A stretch of 54,071 bases of DNA from Lachnospiraceae bacterium (GCA_017441265.1 JAFRYE010000059.1:1-54071), one strand, 5' to 3'. Shown: positions 6,815 through 16,408, counted from the stretch's first letter. Notes: a model not told the origin generated them from the letters alone. Program-made: numbers and translations.

Positions 6815-9079
6815 TTATTCCCGGTTCTTTAACGCCTCGGTCATATCAATCTTACGGACATGCTTTACGTGGATCATATTGGTGATCAGGCAGGTCGCCG
6901 TACCGAGCACAACGATGATCGCCATGACAAGCGGCGTTACGCGGAAATAGAAGAAACCGCTCATCGAGTTGAGCATACCCGGCCAGACCTTGCCGATGAG
7001 GAAATACTGAAGCGGCAGGAACACGATCACGGAAAGAATGATGATCCACTGCGTCTGGGAAAGATACAGTTTGTTGACTTCTTTGTTTCGGTATCCGAAC
7101 ACCTTAAGGAGCGAGATATTCAGGGCGTTTTTGTCGATGACCATCTTCGTGAGCATAAACATGACGATGACATAGCAAATGATCCCTACCGCCGTGAGCA
7201 TCACGATCAGGGAGGCCATGAGTGTCTTCATCTGCTTGGCGCTGTCCGCCACCTTATCCTTGGTCACCACCGTGGAGACGAAGCGTTCATCGATCCCGGA
7301 GATCTCGCTGTCGGAAAATACCGTATTGTAGTAACCTTCCTCTTTTTCGAGATGAGAATTCAGTATCTTCTGCGAAGTAAACACATAGACTCCGAGTTCA
7401 AAATCGACGACTTCGACGATCTTAGCATTCCATTTATGGAGCGTCAGTTTATTGTCGATCTCAATGGTGTCACCTTTATTCACTCCGAGTTTCGCCGCCA
7501 TGATATCGGAGATGATGATCTCATTTTCTGAAAGACCGGACACGGCAATATTCTGCAAATACTTCGAGTCGCTGCAGATACCGAGAACATTCACCGGAAG
7601 CATTCTGCCATTATACTCGGTTTCATAGGTGCTGATCGTATCCTTTTCCGCTTCCGCCGGAATGACAGTCGGATTAAGAAGCGGTGATTTCAGAACATAT
7701 TGATACTCCGCAACCGCCGAATCCGGAAGGGTATCAATGTATCGGTCAAAGGAAGATCGCATGCCCAGACCGAACATGCAAAGAAGACCTGCGAGCAAAA
7801 CACCGATGATCAGGGAGATATACTGGCCTTTGCTTCGAATGACCGTACGGATGCGGAAACGGTTGAGGAACCCGAGTTTCTTCATCTCGTGAGCATTCGC
7901 CGCGCGCTTCTCTTTTTTCGTATCCCTGCGGATCAGACGAAGCGGTGTGAGATTCAGCTTTCTTCCGAATACGATCAGGTTGATCAGGATGACGGCAAGG
8001 ATTGGGAAGCCGATCATGAAAGCCATTCTTGCCGGATCGATCGTATAGAGCATTTTCGGAACCACGTAATAAGCATAAACACTCTGCGTCGCGACCTTAT
8101 AGACAAACGTCAAAGCCAGCAGCAGTCCGATACCGGTAGAGATCAGCGTAACCAGAACCGGGATCGTCAGATAATGACGGAGAATCGTCTTTTTCTTATA
8201 CCCGGTGGCAATCAGAACACCGACAAATGAACACTCATCCTCGAAGGTATGCACCGACACCAGCGCGAACAGGAAGGCGACGATCACCATCGAGAGGACC
8301 AGGAAGTACGTGGACATATTGATATTCAGTTCCAGCTTGGAGATCAGGTTGTTGACTCTGTTGTTGTCGCCGATGGCGCAGAAGTCGGTAAGAATGCCTT
8401 TGTCTCCCAGTTTCTTGATGATGTCCCTGTTTGCCTGATTGATTTCTTCTCTGGAAAGGTCGTTTTTGAACTTATACGCATACTGGTAAGTCATCTTCTC
8501 TTCATCAAGCTTCGCGAAGAATCCGTCGCTGACGATCGAGACACCGAAAACTTCGCGGTCCGCCAGAAGGTCTCCCAACTCCTTAAAGCTGACGATATAC
8601 TCGGGAAGTCCGATAATACCGGAGACTTCCATATTTTCCGTCCCGACCTGAAGGTGATCGCCGAGTTTAAGGTCATGCGCTTCTGCGTAGAGGCGATCCA
8701 GTGCGATCTCCGTATCGCTGTCCGGCAGGCTTCCTTCCAGAACAAACGGAATATCAATGGACTTCCGCATTTTGAACGCCCGTACTTCCGACCCGTCCGA
8801 GGAAGGAATGTCAACGTAGGGCTGATATTCAAACTCGAGCGAAGGCCCCAACAGGTCGGAGAGCTCGGCTGCATCCACCGGTGAGGCAACAGCGAAAAAT
8901 CCGTCTTCCAGCCGATTCTCCTCTTTCACATCGTTGAACGCTGCCCGGATTCCCTGATTGCCGATCACATATGCGGCCGCCAGACTGGTCATGAGGATGA
9001 TGAATAACGCAATGCCCCCGTAGATTCCGATGTTTTTCCGAAGGAACCGGGGAAGTCTTTTCTTAAGAACATTTTTCAT
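6815..9079 (-). CDS. FtsX/MacB-type ABC transporter permease
   Basis: 754 aa. One N-terminal membrane helix (about 19-41), a large outer domain, three helices in the middle, a second outer domain and three C-terminal helices: the duplicated FtsX layout of large type VII ABC permeases. Such proteins move antimicrobial peptides, lipids or haem-like compounds by mechanotransmission rather than by a channel. The start is ATG 9079 (MKNVLKKRLPRFLRK), with GAGGTG about 8 bases upstream; the longer frame to 9106 would overlap the ATPase. It forms a pair with the ATPase at 9100-9798 and is paralogous to the permeases at 11677 and 22162. Substrate unknown. Confidence 0.9.
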   Translation of the reverse strand: MKNVLKKRLPRFLRKNIGIYGGIALFIILMTSLAAAYVIGNQGIRAAFNDVKEENRLEDGFFAVASPVDAAELSDLLGPSLEFEYQPYVDIPSSDGSEVRAFKMRKSIDIPFVLEGSLPDSDTEIALDRLYAEAHDLKLGDHLQVGTENMEVSGIIGLPEYIVSFKELGDLLADREVFGVSIVSDGFFAKLDEEKMTYQYAYKFKNDLSREEINQANRDIIKKLGDKGILTDFCAIGDNNRVNNLISKLELNINMSTYFLVLSMVIVAFLFALVSVHTFEDECSFVGVLIATGYKKKTILRHYLTIPVLVTLISTGIGLLLALTFVYKVATQSVYAYYVVPKMLYTIDPARMAFMIGFPILAVILINLIVFGRKLNLTPLRLIRRDTKKEKRAANAHEMKKLGFLNRFRIRTVIRSKGQYISLIIGVLLAGLLCMFGLGMRSSFDRYIDTLPDSAVAEYQYVLKSPLLNPTVIPAEAEKDTISTYETEYNGRMLPVNVLGICSDSKYLQNIAVSGLSENEIIISDIMAAKLGVNKGDTIEIDNKLTLHKWNAKIVEVVDFELGVYVFTSQKILNSHLEKEEGYYNTVFSDSEISGIDERFVSTVVTKDKVADSAKQMKTLMASLIVMLTAVGIICYVIVMFMLTKMVIDKNALNISLLKVFGYRNKEVNKLYLSQTQWIIILSVIVFLPLQYFLIGKVWPGMLNSMSGFFYFRVTPLVMAIIVVLGTATCLITNMIHVKHVRKIDMTEALKNRE

Positions 9080-9099
9080 GATGACACCTCTTCCCCTGA

Positions 9100-9798
9100 T
9101 TACCACGCCAGATCTCTGGCATGCATTTTCGAAGGATTCTTCTCGTTTTTGGTGATCCGTCCGTCCTTCAGGTGGATGATACGGTCGGACATCCGGCTGA
9201 TCGCTTCGTTGTGCGTAACGATTAGGATGGTCGTATTGTATTCACGATTGACGCCCTCAAGAAGTTCCAGGATTTCCTTGGACGTATCATAATCCAAAGC
9301 TCCGGTTGGTTCATCGCAAAGCAGCAGAGTCGGGGCTTTGATCAATGCTCTTCCGATCGAAGTCCTTTGCTGCTGTCCTCCGGAAAGCTGTCTCGGGTAC
9401 TTGTTCTGATGCTCTTTCAGGCCGAGATCCTTCAACAGTTTCTGGATGTCCAGTGAATTCTTGCCGAGAAACCCGCAGACTTCTATGTTTTCCTTGACTG
9501 TCAGATCCGGGATCAGATTGTAGAACTGGAACACAAAACCCAGGTGATCTCTTCGGTATTCAAGCAGTCCGTCTTTGTCATCCAATTCGATCTTCTTCCC
9601 GTTGATACGGATCTCGCCGGACGTGAGTGTATCGATACCTCCGATCAGGTTGAGAAGTGTCGACTTGCCTGCTCCGGACGGACCCAGGACCGTGCAGATC
9701 TCTCCTTTTTCGAGTTGAAAATTCAGGCCCTTCAGCACGTGGACAATGTTCTCACCGATGCCGTAATCCTTCTTCAGATTCTTTACTTCTACAAACAT
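9100..9798 (-). CDS. ABC transporter ATP-binding protein (MacB/LolD type)
   Basis: 232 aa. Walker A GPSGAGKST, the Q-loop within FVFQFYNLIPDLTV, signature LSGGQQQR, Walker B LLLCDEPTGALD and the H-loop THNEA are all intact. It powers the FtsX-type permease downstream (spacing 20 bases after the corrected start). The leader contains a GTTAGC-type palindrome (9838-9855), and a TetR gene lies directly upstream in the same direction, so both a metal signal and a ligand-sensing repressor may act on the exporter. Confidence 0.92.
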   Translation of the reverse strand: MFVEVKNLKKDYGIGENIVHVLKGLNFQLEKGEICTVLGPSGAGKSTLLNLIGGIDTLTSGEIRINGKKIELDDKDGLLEYRRDHLGFVFQFYNLIPDLTVKENIEVCGFLGKNSLDIQKLLKDLGLKEHQNKYPRQLSGGQQQRTSIGRALIKAPTLLLCDEPTGALDYDTSKEILELLEGVNREYNTTILIVTHNEAISRMSDRIIHLKDGRITKNEKNPSKMHARDLAW

Positions 9799-9837
9799 AT
9801 CTCTGTCGCGGCTTAACCGCCGCCCCTCCTTTTTGTT

Positions 9838-9855
9838 GGTTAGCCTTGGCTAACT
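9838..9855. promoter_or_regulatory. GTTAGC-type operator before the first FtsX exporter
   Basis: GGTTAGCCTTGGCTAACT is a near-perfect 18-bp palindrome 40 bases upstream of the ATPase start. I see no convincing -10/-35 pair just upstream; a small GC hairpin with a T-rich tail (about 9873-9888) after the TetR gene lies there instead. Confidence 0.65.
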
Positions 9856-9899
9856 GTATTCCAAAAAGAAATCGGCTCATCGCCGGTTTCCTGTTCGGT

Positions 9900-10514
9900 C
9901 TAAATTCCCAAAACCGCATGCCATCCGGAAGCAAAGAACAATTCCAGCGTCTTTGCGTAATGCATGGCTTCCTCCTCCGTAAAATCATGCTCGATCGCAG
10001 ACACCACGGCATTCACATTGGCCGTCACCAGAAGATGCATTTCCCTCTCCGGAAGTTCTTTTACCACGAATCCGTTCTCTTTCGCCTGCGCAAAATAAGC
10101 CTTGGTATTCTTCTCCTCCATCTGTGCCGCTTCATGTACAAAACCTGCATATTTTGTCCCCTCAGAACAGCAGACGACCAGCTTGAATGCCTCATAGTGG
10201 GAGTAGATATACCGAAGCATCCGCTCCGTGGAAGACACTTCCTGCGCATCTTCCCCGCGCTTCACCGCGTCAATTGCGGCATATTCCTCCTCCGCTAAGG
10301 TATCATACAGGCTCCAAAAACCCGACACCGCAGGCTCCACTAACGCGGCAAACAGATCCTCCTTGCCGTTAAAATGCTTATACATGCCCTGCGCACTCAT
10401 TCCTGAAGCCTTGGCAATCCTGCGCATGGAGGCCTCCGCAAAACCATACCTGCGAAACTCCTCCGCGGCCGCCTTGAGAATGCTTTCGTGATGCATTGTT
10501 TTATTTCGGATCAT
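9900..10514 (-). CDS. TetR family transcriptional regulator
   Basis: 204 aa from ATG 10514 (MIRNKTMHHESILK), with GAGAGG about 8 bases upstream; the longer frame starts inside the operator. The N-terminal helix-turn-helix is typical (ILKAAAEEFRRYGFAEASMRRIAKASGMSAQGMYKHFNGKEDLF). The C-terminal ligand domain ends with HYAKTLELFFASGWHAVLGI and closely resembles the TetR protein at 37453-38097, so they are paralogues. It precedes an FtsX-type exporter, a common arrangement of repressor and controlled efflux pump. A palindrome in its own promoter region suggests autorepression. Confidence 0.9.
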   Translation of the reverse strand: MIRNKTMHHESILKAAAEEFRRYGFAEASMRRIAKASGMSAQGMYKHFNGKEDLFAALVEPAVSGFWSLYDTLAEEEYAAIDAVKRGEDAQEVSSTERMLRYIYSHYEAFKLVVCCSEGTKYAGFVHEAAQMEEKNTKAYFAQAKENGFVVKELPEREMHLLVTANVNAVVSAIEHDFTEEEAMHYAKTLELFFASGWHAVLGI

Positions 10515-10530
10515 TTCTTTTCCTCTCTTC

Positions 10531-10588
10531 TTAGGGAACACTGTTCCCTAACTTTGATTAATTTAACTCAGGATACGGAAAATGTCAA
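10531..10588 (-). promoter_or_regulatory. Promoter and 21-bp operator of the TetR gene
   Basis: On the minus strand TTGACA (10588-10583), 17 bases, TAAATT (10565-10560). Eight bases downstream lies a perfect palindrome (10531-10551) with arms TTAGGGAACA and TGTTCCCTAA around one central base. A GGAAAATG motif (10577-10584) sits in the promoter. Confidence 0.75.
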
Positions 10589-10663
10589 CATTTTTTATAA
10601 GAACTCGTCGACTTTTTTCGTTTTCTATTCCGGACCAAACCGAACAATCTTGTTGTTCGGAAA

Positions 10664-10692
10664 TTGCAACAGGCCATCCGATGTGCTATAAT
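10664..10692 (+). promoter_or_regulatory. Sigma-A promoter of the lipoprotein gene
   Basis: TTGCAA (10664-10669), 17 bases, TATAAT (10687-10692), 55 bases before the ATG. Confidence 0.75.
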
Positions 10693-10747
10693 GAAACATC
10701 AATCATATGCCAACAGGGGACATTGAAAAAGCAAGGGGGCTTACACA

Positions 10748-11548
10748 ATGAAATCTGCGAAGAAAATCACGGCGGTGCTGATCTGTTGTCTGCTTGCAGT
10801 CGTGCTGTCAGCGTGTTCCGGTACGAATGACGCGAAAGCTATGAAAACACATTCAGAGGCAGCACTCAAAGAAATGCTTTCAAAATACTACGGGCTGCAG
10901 GAGGACGCTTACAGATACAAAGTCCATGAACTGAATGAATTTTCCGGACCGAATTGCGGAGTAATCTGGAGCGTGACAACGGAGAAATGTCTCGAAGGGA
11001 ACGGGAACGATGAGTTCCTGATTTTCTTGCATGGGGATGAGATGTGGGAGTATACAAACGGCGATGTCTTCTCCGATCGGTATTCAGCGCAGTTTGTCCA
11101 ATACCTCAAAGAGGAGTTGGAACGGCGACTGTTGCTTGCCGAGTATTTTACCGATCTGTCATACTCGGTTTTGCCCTATTTCTCAGAAGGCAGGTATTTT
11201 TCCAATTATTCGAATCTACTACCCATTTATGTAAACCCGGATAATTTTGAAACATACCTAAAAGAAAAATATATAAGCACAGGGGGCGGAATCCGAATTG
11301 AGATTCAAGTCCTCTCCGGGGAATCGCTTTCCGTGACAAAAGAACAACTGGCGACGTTGATAGAGCGGTCGATGTCGGATCTTCCAATCTGCTCGATCAT
11401 CGTATCGCGGTATACCGATCGGGAAAAAACCAGGAGCGACCTTTATGCGGAATCATTCACATACTATTATTCCTGGAATAATACATGGGAGTTTGAACAG
11501 TTGCCGTCGCCGGAACCGAAGGAAGCATCCAAGTCCGACGCACAATAA
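10748..11548 (+). CDS. Predicted lipoprotein of unknown function
   Basis: 266 aa. The signal peptide ends in the lipobox LSAC, with the lipidated Cys at residue 23, so the protein should be anchored on the outer face of the membrane. The mature part contains a KYYGLQEDAYRYKVHELNEF segment and a C-terminal region rich in Tyr and Ser; I recognise no family. GC content is lower than in its neighbours, and it is the only plus-strand gene between 3.2 and 47 kb, with its own promoter and terminator, which may point to separate acquisition. Confidence 0.75.
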   Translation: MKSAKKITAVLICCLLAVVLSACSGTNDAKAMKTHSEAALKEMLSKYYGLQEDAYRYKVHELNEFSGPNCGVIWSVTTEKCLEGNGNDEFLIFLHGDEMWEYTNGDVFSDRYSAQFVQYLKEELERRLLLAEYFTDLSYSVLPYFSEGRYFSNYSNLLPIYVNPDNFETYLKEKYISTGGGIRIEIQVLSGESLSVTKEQLATLIERSMSDLPICSIIVSRYTDREKTRSDLYAESFTYYYSWNNTWEFEQLPSPEPKEASKSDAQ

Positions 11549-11585
11549 AAAAGCCTTTTTTGACAAAAAATCTCTTGAGTAAGAC

Positions 11586-11622
11586 ACCGCCGCCCCATCA
11601 AGGAGCGGCGGCGTTTTCTCTT
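11586..11622 (+). terminator. Terminator between lipoprotein and FtsX permease
   Basis: A GC-rich hairpin with arms near CCGCCGCCCC and GGAGCGGCGG is followed by GTTTTCTCTT. The permease on the other strand ends at 11677, so it may also work for that gene. Confidence 0.65.
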
Positions 11623-11676
11623 CTCTTTTTCCCGTCATTTAGGCAACAATTTCCCTGCTTCACTCTCTTCCGTCCT

Positions 11677-13884
11677 TCAGCGCATCCACATATTCACCCG
11701 GTTCACGCGACCCCGTACAAGGATCAGCGAGATCGCATAGGCGAAGACTGTCAACGCCGCCGTAAGGAGAATGCTGACCGGCTTGAGCGTCGCCGGGATC
11801 ATAATATTCTCGACCTCGACAAATTCCACGCAATACCAGTACATGACTCCGTACGCGGCCGCAATTCCTGCCGCGATGCCCGGGATCAGCAGAAGATGAT
11901 TTGAAGATATCATCATGGAATTGATCCTGCCGTCCTCCATTCCGAGAACCTTCAGCATGGAGATCGTGTAGGCATTTTCCGAGATCAGCGTATTGATCGT
12001 CGCGTACAGGGCAGCGACACAGACGATAACGCCGATCACCATAAGTGCATCGATGACGCCTGCCATGGACTGCTTCATGTTTTCCATCTGCGTCCGGTAA
12101 GTGGAATCGGTGATCATCTCCGTGGCCTCGGCTTCGATGTCCGGAAGCGCCTGCTCGGAGAGCACCGCGTTGTAGCAATTCTCCGGGAGGCCGCACAATT
12201 CCGCGATGATCTCACGCGAGGCAATCAGATAGCTCTCGTAGCCGTTTTTGATCACGCCGCGGACGGTCACGGTGTGTTCCTCCAGCGTGGCGATGCTCCG
12301 GAAGGTAAAGGTGTCCCCCTCGTGGACGCCGAAAATTGCTTCAAACAGCGTGCTGATATAGAACCCGTTCGCGATGTCCGCACGTTTCCCATCTGTCGTT
12401 GTCAGGTTCCAGAGTTCTGCGTCCTTATCCATTCCCATCGCGGTAAACCGCCGGGATTCCAAATCCTCAAACTGCATCGCCAATACGGCCTCCGCGCCCT
12501 CCGGCGTACCCTCCTTCAGCGTGCCGAGAATATACTCGTACTTAAAGCTTCCGAACTCCTCGTGTGCCTTCTCGCCGACAGCATCCACGGAATCCAGGAA
12601 CGAAAACGCGAACGCCACAAGCATCGCTCCGAGGAAAATGCCGGCAAAGATCACGATGCTCCGCCCGGGATTACCGATCAGCTGGCGGACTGCCATTTTC
12701 CGACGAATGAGAAGCTTTCTCTTCGCGAGGATCCGGCGGGATTTGCCGTCATTGCCGACGGCTCCGGCCAGAAGCTCCACCGTGTCCGCCTGAAGCAGCG
12801 CGCGCACCCGGAGCATGGATGAGATATAATAGATCGCGGTGGGGATCACAATGCCCGCCACGGCCACCCACAGGGGCAACCGGAAATCCGGTTTCATCGG
12901 CTCGTAATCCGCAAGACCGATCTTTCCGAAGGGCTCCGCAAGCAGCAGGGACAGCACTGCCGTCAACAGTCCTCCCAGAGCTCCGGGGATCACCGCGAAC
13001 AGGCTGTAATGCCGCATCAGCCGGCCCCGGTCATATCCCATCGCCGACAGCGTTCCGATCAGTTTCTGCTCCGAGCGGATGCGCCGGCCGAGCAGGATGC
13101 ACACCAGCGCCACCGTCAAAAGAGGAAACACGACAAGCTCGATCCACGAGGACATGATAAACATATCCGCCTGCTCGTGAACAAAAGTGATGCGCTTGTT
13201 ATTGTCCGCATTGAGGTAGCCGGACATGTAATACTTCTCGTTCACCTCGCGGCGGAACGCTGCCTCGTCGGTCTCCTCACCGTAGATCACCTTGTAGTTG
13301 ATCGTTCCGGTTCCGAACTGCCGCTCAAACTCCGCGGCCGTCATGTACGCGAGAAAAAAATCCGAAACGTTCTTGTAGTCGTCGGAGACATTTTCCACCA
13401 TGTACAGATAGTCCGGGCGCAGGAAGGTTCCCGCGATCGTGTACTCCCGTCCCTTCAGGACAATCGTATCTCCCTCCCCGAGGCCGTGTTCCTCCGCGTA
13501 GCCTGCGGAGATCAGGATTTCCCCGTCAGACGAGAGATCATGCCCCTCCTGAAGCTCGTAGAGGTCAACTTTCCTGTTCGAAGCAAATACGCGGGCATGG
13601 TACTTCCCCTCGTCGATCGCCGCGCAGTGCTCCTTCTCCATGGTGAGCACGTATTTCGTCTCCAGCTCTGCAACCGCCTCCTCCGGGATTTCCGTGTATG
13701 CGGAAAATGTTGCATCCTCGCATCGGTTTCTCGCGAAGAAGCTGTCCCCGAACTCATTGATGCCCGTACCGGCCACGTAAAACAGATAGAACAGCAACAA
13801 AGTCAGCATGGTGAGAACCGTGGCCGAGGCATAAAAAGGCAGATTGTTGCGTATATTTCGCTTATAGCGTCTGTTCAGTTTCAT
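11677..13884 (-). CDS. FtsX/MacB-type ABC transporter permease (second copy)
   Basis: 735 aa from ATG 13884 (MKLNRRYKRNIRNNLPFY), which has GAGGTGG upstream; the longer frame to 14004 only reads through the ATPase gene. The layout is as in the other two large FtsX-type permeases: an N-terminal helix, two outer domains and two sets of membrane helices, here with a particularly long first outer domain. It pairs with the ATPase ending 10 bases upstream. No GTTAGC palindrome precedes this pair. Substrate unknown; peptide or lipid export is typical of the class. Confidence 0.9.
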   Translation of the reverse strand: MKLNRRYKRNIRNNLPFYASATVLTMLTLLLFYLFYVAGTGINEFGDSFFARNRCEDATFSAYTEIPEEAVAELETKYVLTMEKEHCAAIDEGKYHARVFASNRKVDLYELQEGHDLSSDGEILISAGYAEEHGLGEGDTIVLKGREYTIAGTFLRPDYLYMVENVSDDYKNVSDFFLAYMTAAEFERQFGTGTINYKVIYGEETDEAAFRREVNEKYYMSGYLNADNNKRITFVHEQADMFIMSSWIELVVFPLLTVALVCILLGRRIRSEQKLIGTLSAMGYDRGRLMRHYSLFAVIPGALGGLLTAVLSLLLAEPFGKIGLADYEPMKPDFRLPLWVAVAGIVIPTAIYYISSMLRVRALLQADTVELLAGAVGNDGKSRRILAKRKLLIRRKMAVRQLIGNPGRSIVIFAGIFLGAMLVAFAFSFLDSVDAVGEKAHEEFGSFKYEYILGTLKEGTPEGAEAVLAMQFEDLESRRFTAMGMDKDAELWNLTTTDGKRADIANGFYISTLFEAIFGVHEGDTFTFRSIATLEEHTVTVRGVIKNGYESYLIASREIIAELCGLPENCYNAVLSEQALPDIEAEATEMITDSTYRTQMENMKQSMAGVIDALMVIGVIVCVAALYATINTLISENAYTISMLKVLGMEDGRINSMMISSNHLLLIPGIAAGIAAAYGVMYWYCVEFVEVENIMIPATLKPVSILLTAALTVFAYAISLILVRGRVNRVNMWMR

Positions 13885-13894
13885 GCCCGCCACC

Positions 13895-14596
13895 TCACAG
13901 CTCGATCTCGTCCGCAGTGCGGCGGGTCTCATTCTGCCGGACGGACGCCACAACGCCGTCACGGATGCGGACCACGGTGTCAGCAAGCTCTGCGATCGCC
14001 TCATTGTGTGTGATGATCACGGTCGTCGTCCCGTACTCCCGGTTCATCTTCTCCACAAACCGAAGCACCGAGCGAGAGGACTTCGTATCAAGCGCCCCTG
14101 TCAACTCGTCACACAGCAGAAGCTTCGGATTCTTCACCATCGCCCGCGCAATGGCCACACGTTGCTGCTGTCCGCCGGACAGTTCTCTCGGAAAACGATA
14201 CCGGTATTTTTCGATGTCCAGCGCCCTCAAGATCTCGTCCGTATCCAGTGGGTTCTGTGCGATCTCCGCGACGACCTGGACATTTTCCTCGACCGTGAGG
14301 TCGGGGATCAGGTTATAAAACTGAAATACAAAGCCGATGCTCCTCTTGCGATACCCCGTCAGTTCTTTCTTGCTCCGGCCGGTGATCTTCTCTCCGTCGA
14401 CAACGATCTCGCCGGAATCCGGACTGTCCAATCCACCGATCATGTTCAAAAGCGTGCTCTTGCCCGACCCCGACGGTCCGAGGATCACGCACAGATTTCC
14501 CTTCTCAAGCGAAAAATTCACCCCGTCCAGCGCATAGACTGCCGCCTCTCCTTCCCCGTACTGTTTCTTTGCTCCCTGAATCTCGATAAATGCCAT
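13895..14596 (-). CDS. ABC transporter ATP-binding protein (MacB/LolD type, second copy)
   Basis: 233 aa. Walker A GPSGSGKST, FQFYNLIPDLTV, LSGGQQQR and THNEA are present. The Walker B region reads LLLCDELTGALD, where the family, including both paralogues here, has DEPTG; the catalytic Glu remains, but the following Pro is Leu. It pairs with the permease at 11677-13884. The ribosome binding site is weak (ACGGAAA). It follows the ABC/ECF operon and is separated from it by the hairpin at 14609-14630, so it may depend on read-through or on a weak promoter near 14667. Confidence 0.9.
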   Translation of the reverse strand: MAFIEIQGAKKQYGEGEAAVYALDGVNFSLEKGNLCVILGPSGSGKSTLLNMIGGLDSPDSGEIVVDGEKITGRSKKELTGYRKRSIGFVFQFYNLIPDLTVEENVQVVAEIAQNPLDTDEILRALDIEKYRYRFPRELSGGQQQRVAIARAMVKNPKLLLCDELTGALDTKSSRSVLRFVEKMNREYGTTTVIITHNEAIAELADTVVRIRDGVVASVRQNETRRTADEIEL

Positions 14597-14608
14597 TTTC
14601 CGTAAACA

Positions 14609-14630
14609 GCGCCCGCACTACGGCGGGCGC
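14609..14630 (-). terminator. GC-rich hairpin after the ECF/ABC operon
   Basis: GCGCCCGC and GCGGGCGC form an 8-bp stem with loop ACTACG. The minus-strand tail is TGTTTACG, a poor T-run, so it may be a partial terminator or a processing site. A second inverted repeat, TCCGGT/ACCGGA (14646-14663), lies just before it. Confidence 0.5.
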
Positions 14631-14674
14631 ATCATTCCTTTCCTCTCCGGTTACGCGACCGGAAATATTATAGT

Positions 14675-16408
14675 TCACATCCTCCAGTTCTGCGACACCA
14701 GCTGCTGCGCGAGCATGCTGCCGTAGATGCTGTTCTTATTCGCGCCGAGTTCCTTCGGGCTTCCCTGCTCCGCCACGACGCCGTCCTTCAATACGACGAT
14801 GCGGTCCGCATTCGCCACCGTGCGCATGCGGTGCGCGATGATCAGCACGGTCTTGTCCTTGATCAGACGGGACAGAGCCTGCTGGATGGCGGTTTCATTT
14901 TCCGCATCGAGAGATGCTGTCGCCTCATCGAGAAGGATCACCGGCGCGTCCTTCAGGAACGCCCGTGCGATAGAGATGCGCTGGCGCTCGCCGCCGGATA
15001 GCTCGCTTCCGTTCTCGCCGATGGCGGTGTTATAGCCTTCCGGCAGGAGGTTCACAAACTCATCGCAGTTGGCCAGTTTAGCCGCCGCCATAACCTCCTC
15101 GTCCGTCGCACCGGCACGGCCGATGCGGATATTTTCCATAACCGAGTTGTTAAAGAGCGTGACATCCTGAAAGACGATGGAATACTTCTGTAAAAGCGTC
15201 TCCGGATCGATGCCTGAGATGTCGACACCGCCGAGGCGGATCTTCCCTTCCGTCACATCCCAGAAACGGGCCGCGAGGCGGGAAACAGTAGTCTTGCCGC
15301 CGGACGGGCCGATCAGCGCCGTGACTTCGCCCTGTTTTGCCGTAAACGTTACGTCGCGCAACACCGCCGTGTCATCGGAGTAGGAAAATCCGACATGGTC
15401 AAATTCGATGTCGTAGCCCTTGTTGCGAAGTTCCTCGCTTCCGGTCTGGATCTCGTGGGACATCACCTCGTCGAGGCGCTCGCACTGCACACCGGTTGCG
15501 ATGATCGCCGCAAAATTCTGCAGCGTGATCTGCATCGGGTCGTACAGTCGCGATACCAGCATCAAGAACATGAAAAATGTGAGAAGCGTTATCTTGCCGT
15601 CCGCAAACAGCGCTCCGCCGACCACCGCCGTCGTGCCGATCCCGATCTTTAAGATGATCGCTGCCGAGTTCACGTAGACCGCCATCTTCAGCTCCGTAAA
15701 CAGCGCCATCTTTTCAACGTCCTTGATCTTGCCCTCCAGACCTTCCATGTAGCGATCCTGCGCGTTATTTGCCCGCAGGTCTCGGATAGATTCCAGACAC
15801 TCCTGAACGCCGTCCGAAAGCGCCAGTTTCACCGCCGAATTCTTTCGGACTGCCCGTTTCTCCGCGCCGGAGCAGGTGATGATGATCAGGAAGGCAACCG
15901 GGATCACCCAGAAGCTTGCGAGGACCATGCGCCAGTCAAAGAACAAAAACAAACTGATGCCCACGAGACTTGTGGAGATGACCGCACCGATCAGCTCCGG
16001 GATCCAATGGGAGGAAGCCGTCTCGATCTGCGCACAATCACCCATGATGTTGGTTGTCAGATCGGCGATGTTTTTCTTCCCGAAGTATGACAGCGGAAGC
16101 TTGCGAAGCGTCTCCGCAAGGGATGTTCTGCGGACTCCGCTCTCCCGGTATGTCGTGAAAAATGTCGCTCCGTACTGAACATAGTTCAATATTGCGATCA
16201 GGATGATCACGCCGGCGCAGCATGCCGCGTACACCGGGATCCGCGCCTTCGTGAGGTTGTCCGAAAGAAGGTCCTTGATCAGAAGATACAAAACTCCCGA
16301 GGACATCATAAACGCCAAGTTTGTGCAGGTAACACTGATGCATGCCCGGATCATATCCTTCGCGCCCTGTTCGGAGAGCGCGTACTTGTGTTTCAATCTC
16401 TCAACCAT
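14675..16408 (-). CDS. ABC exporter-fold half transporter with shortened Walker A
   Basis: 577 aa from ATG 16408 (MVERLKHKYALSEQ), two bases after the stop of its partner. Six membrane helices (to about residue 310) are fused to an ATPase domain. The P-loop reads GPSGGKTT, one residue shorter than the GxxxxGK[ST] of every other exporter here; the nucleotides show GGC GGC AAG with one Gly codon missing. Signature LSGGERQR and Walker B VILLDEATASLD are intact. It is the second half of a heterodimer with 16411-18174. Such pairs usually export lipids or drugs, but the YbtPQ/IrtAB members import siderophores, and the ECF and iron-type context here makes an import role conceivable. Confidence 0.92.
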   Translation of the reverse strand: MVERLKHKYALSEQGAKDMIRACISVTCTNLAFMMSSGVLYLLIKDLLSDNLTKARIPVYAACCAGVIILIAILNYVQYGATFFTTYRESGVRRTSLAETLRKLPLSYFGKKNIADLTTNIMGDCAQIETASSHWIPELIGAVISTSLVGISLFLFFDWRMVLASFWVIPVAFLIIITCSGAEKRAVRKNSAVKLALSDGVQECLESIRDLRANNAQDRYMEGLEGKIKDVEKMALFTELKMAVYVNSAAIILKIGIGTTAVVGGALFADGKITLLTFFMFLMLVSRLYDPMQITLQNFAAIIATGVQCERLDEVMSHEIQTGSEELRNKGYDIEFDHVGFSYSDDTAVLRDVTFTAKQGEVTALIGPSGGKTTVSRLAARFWDVTEGKIRLGGVDISGIDPETLLQKYSIVFQDVTLFNNSVMENIRIGRAGATDEEVMAAAKLANCDEFVNLLPEGYNTAIGENGSELSGGERQRISIARAFLKDAPVILLDEATASLDAENETAIQQALSRLIKDKTVLIIAHRMRTVANADRIVVLKDGVVAEQGSPKELGANKNSIYGSMLAQQLVSQNWRM

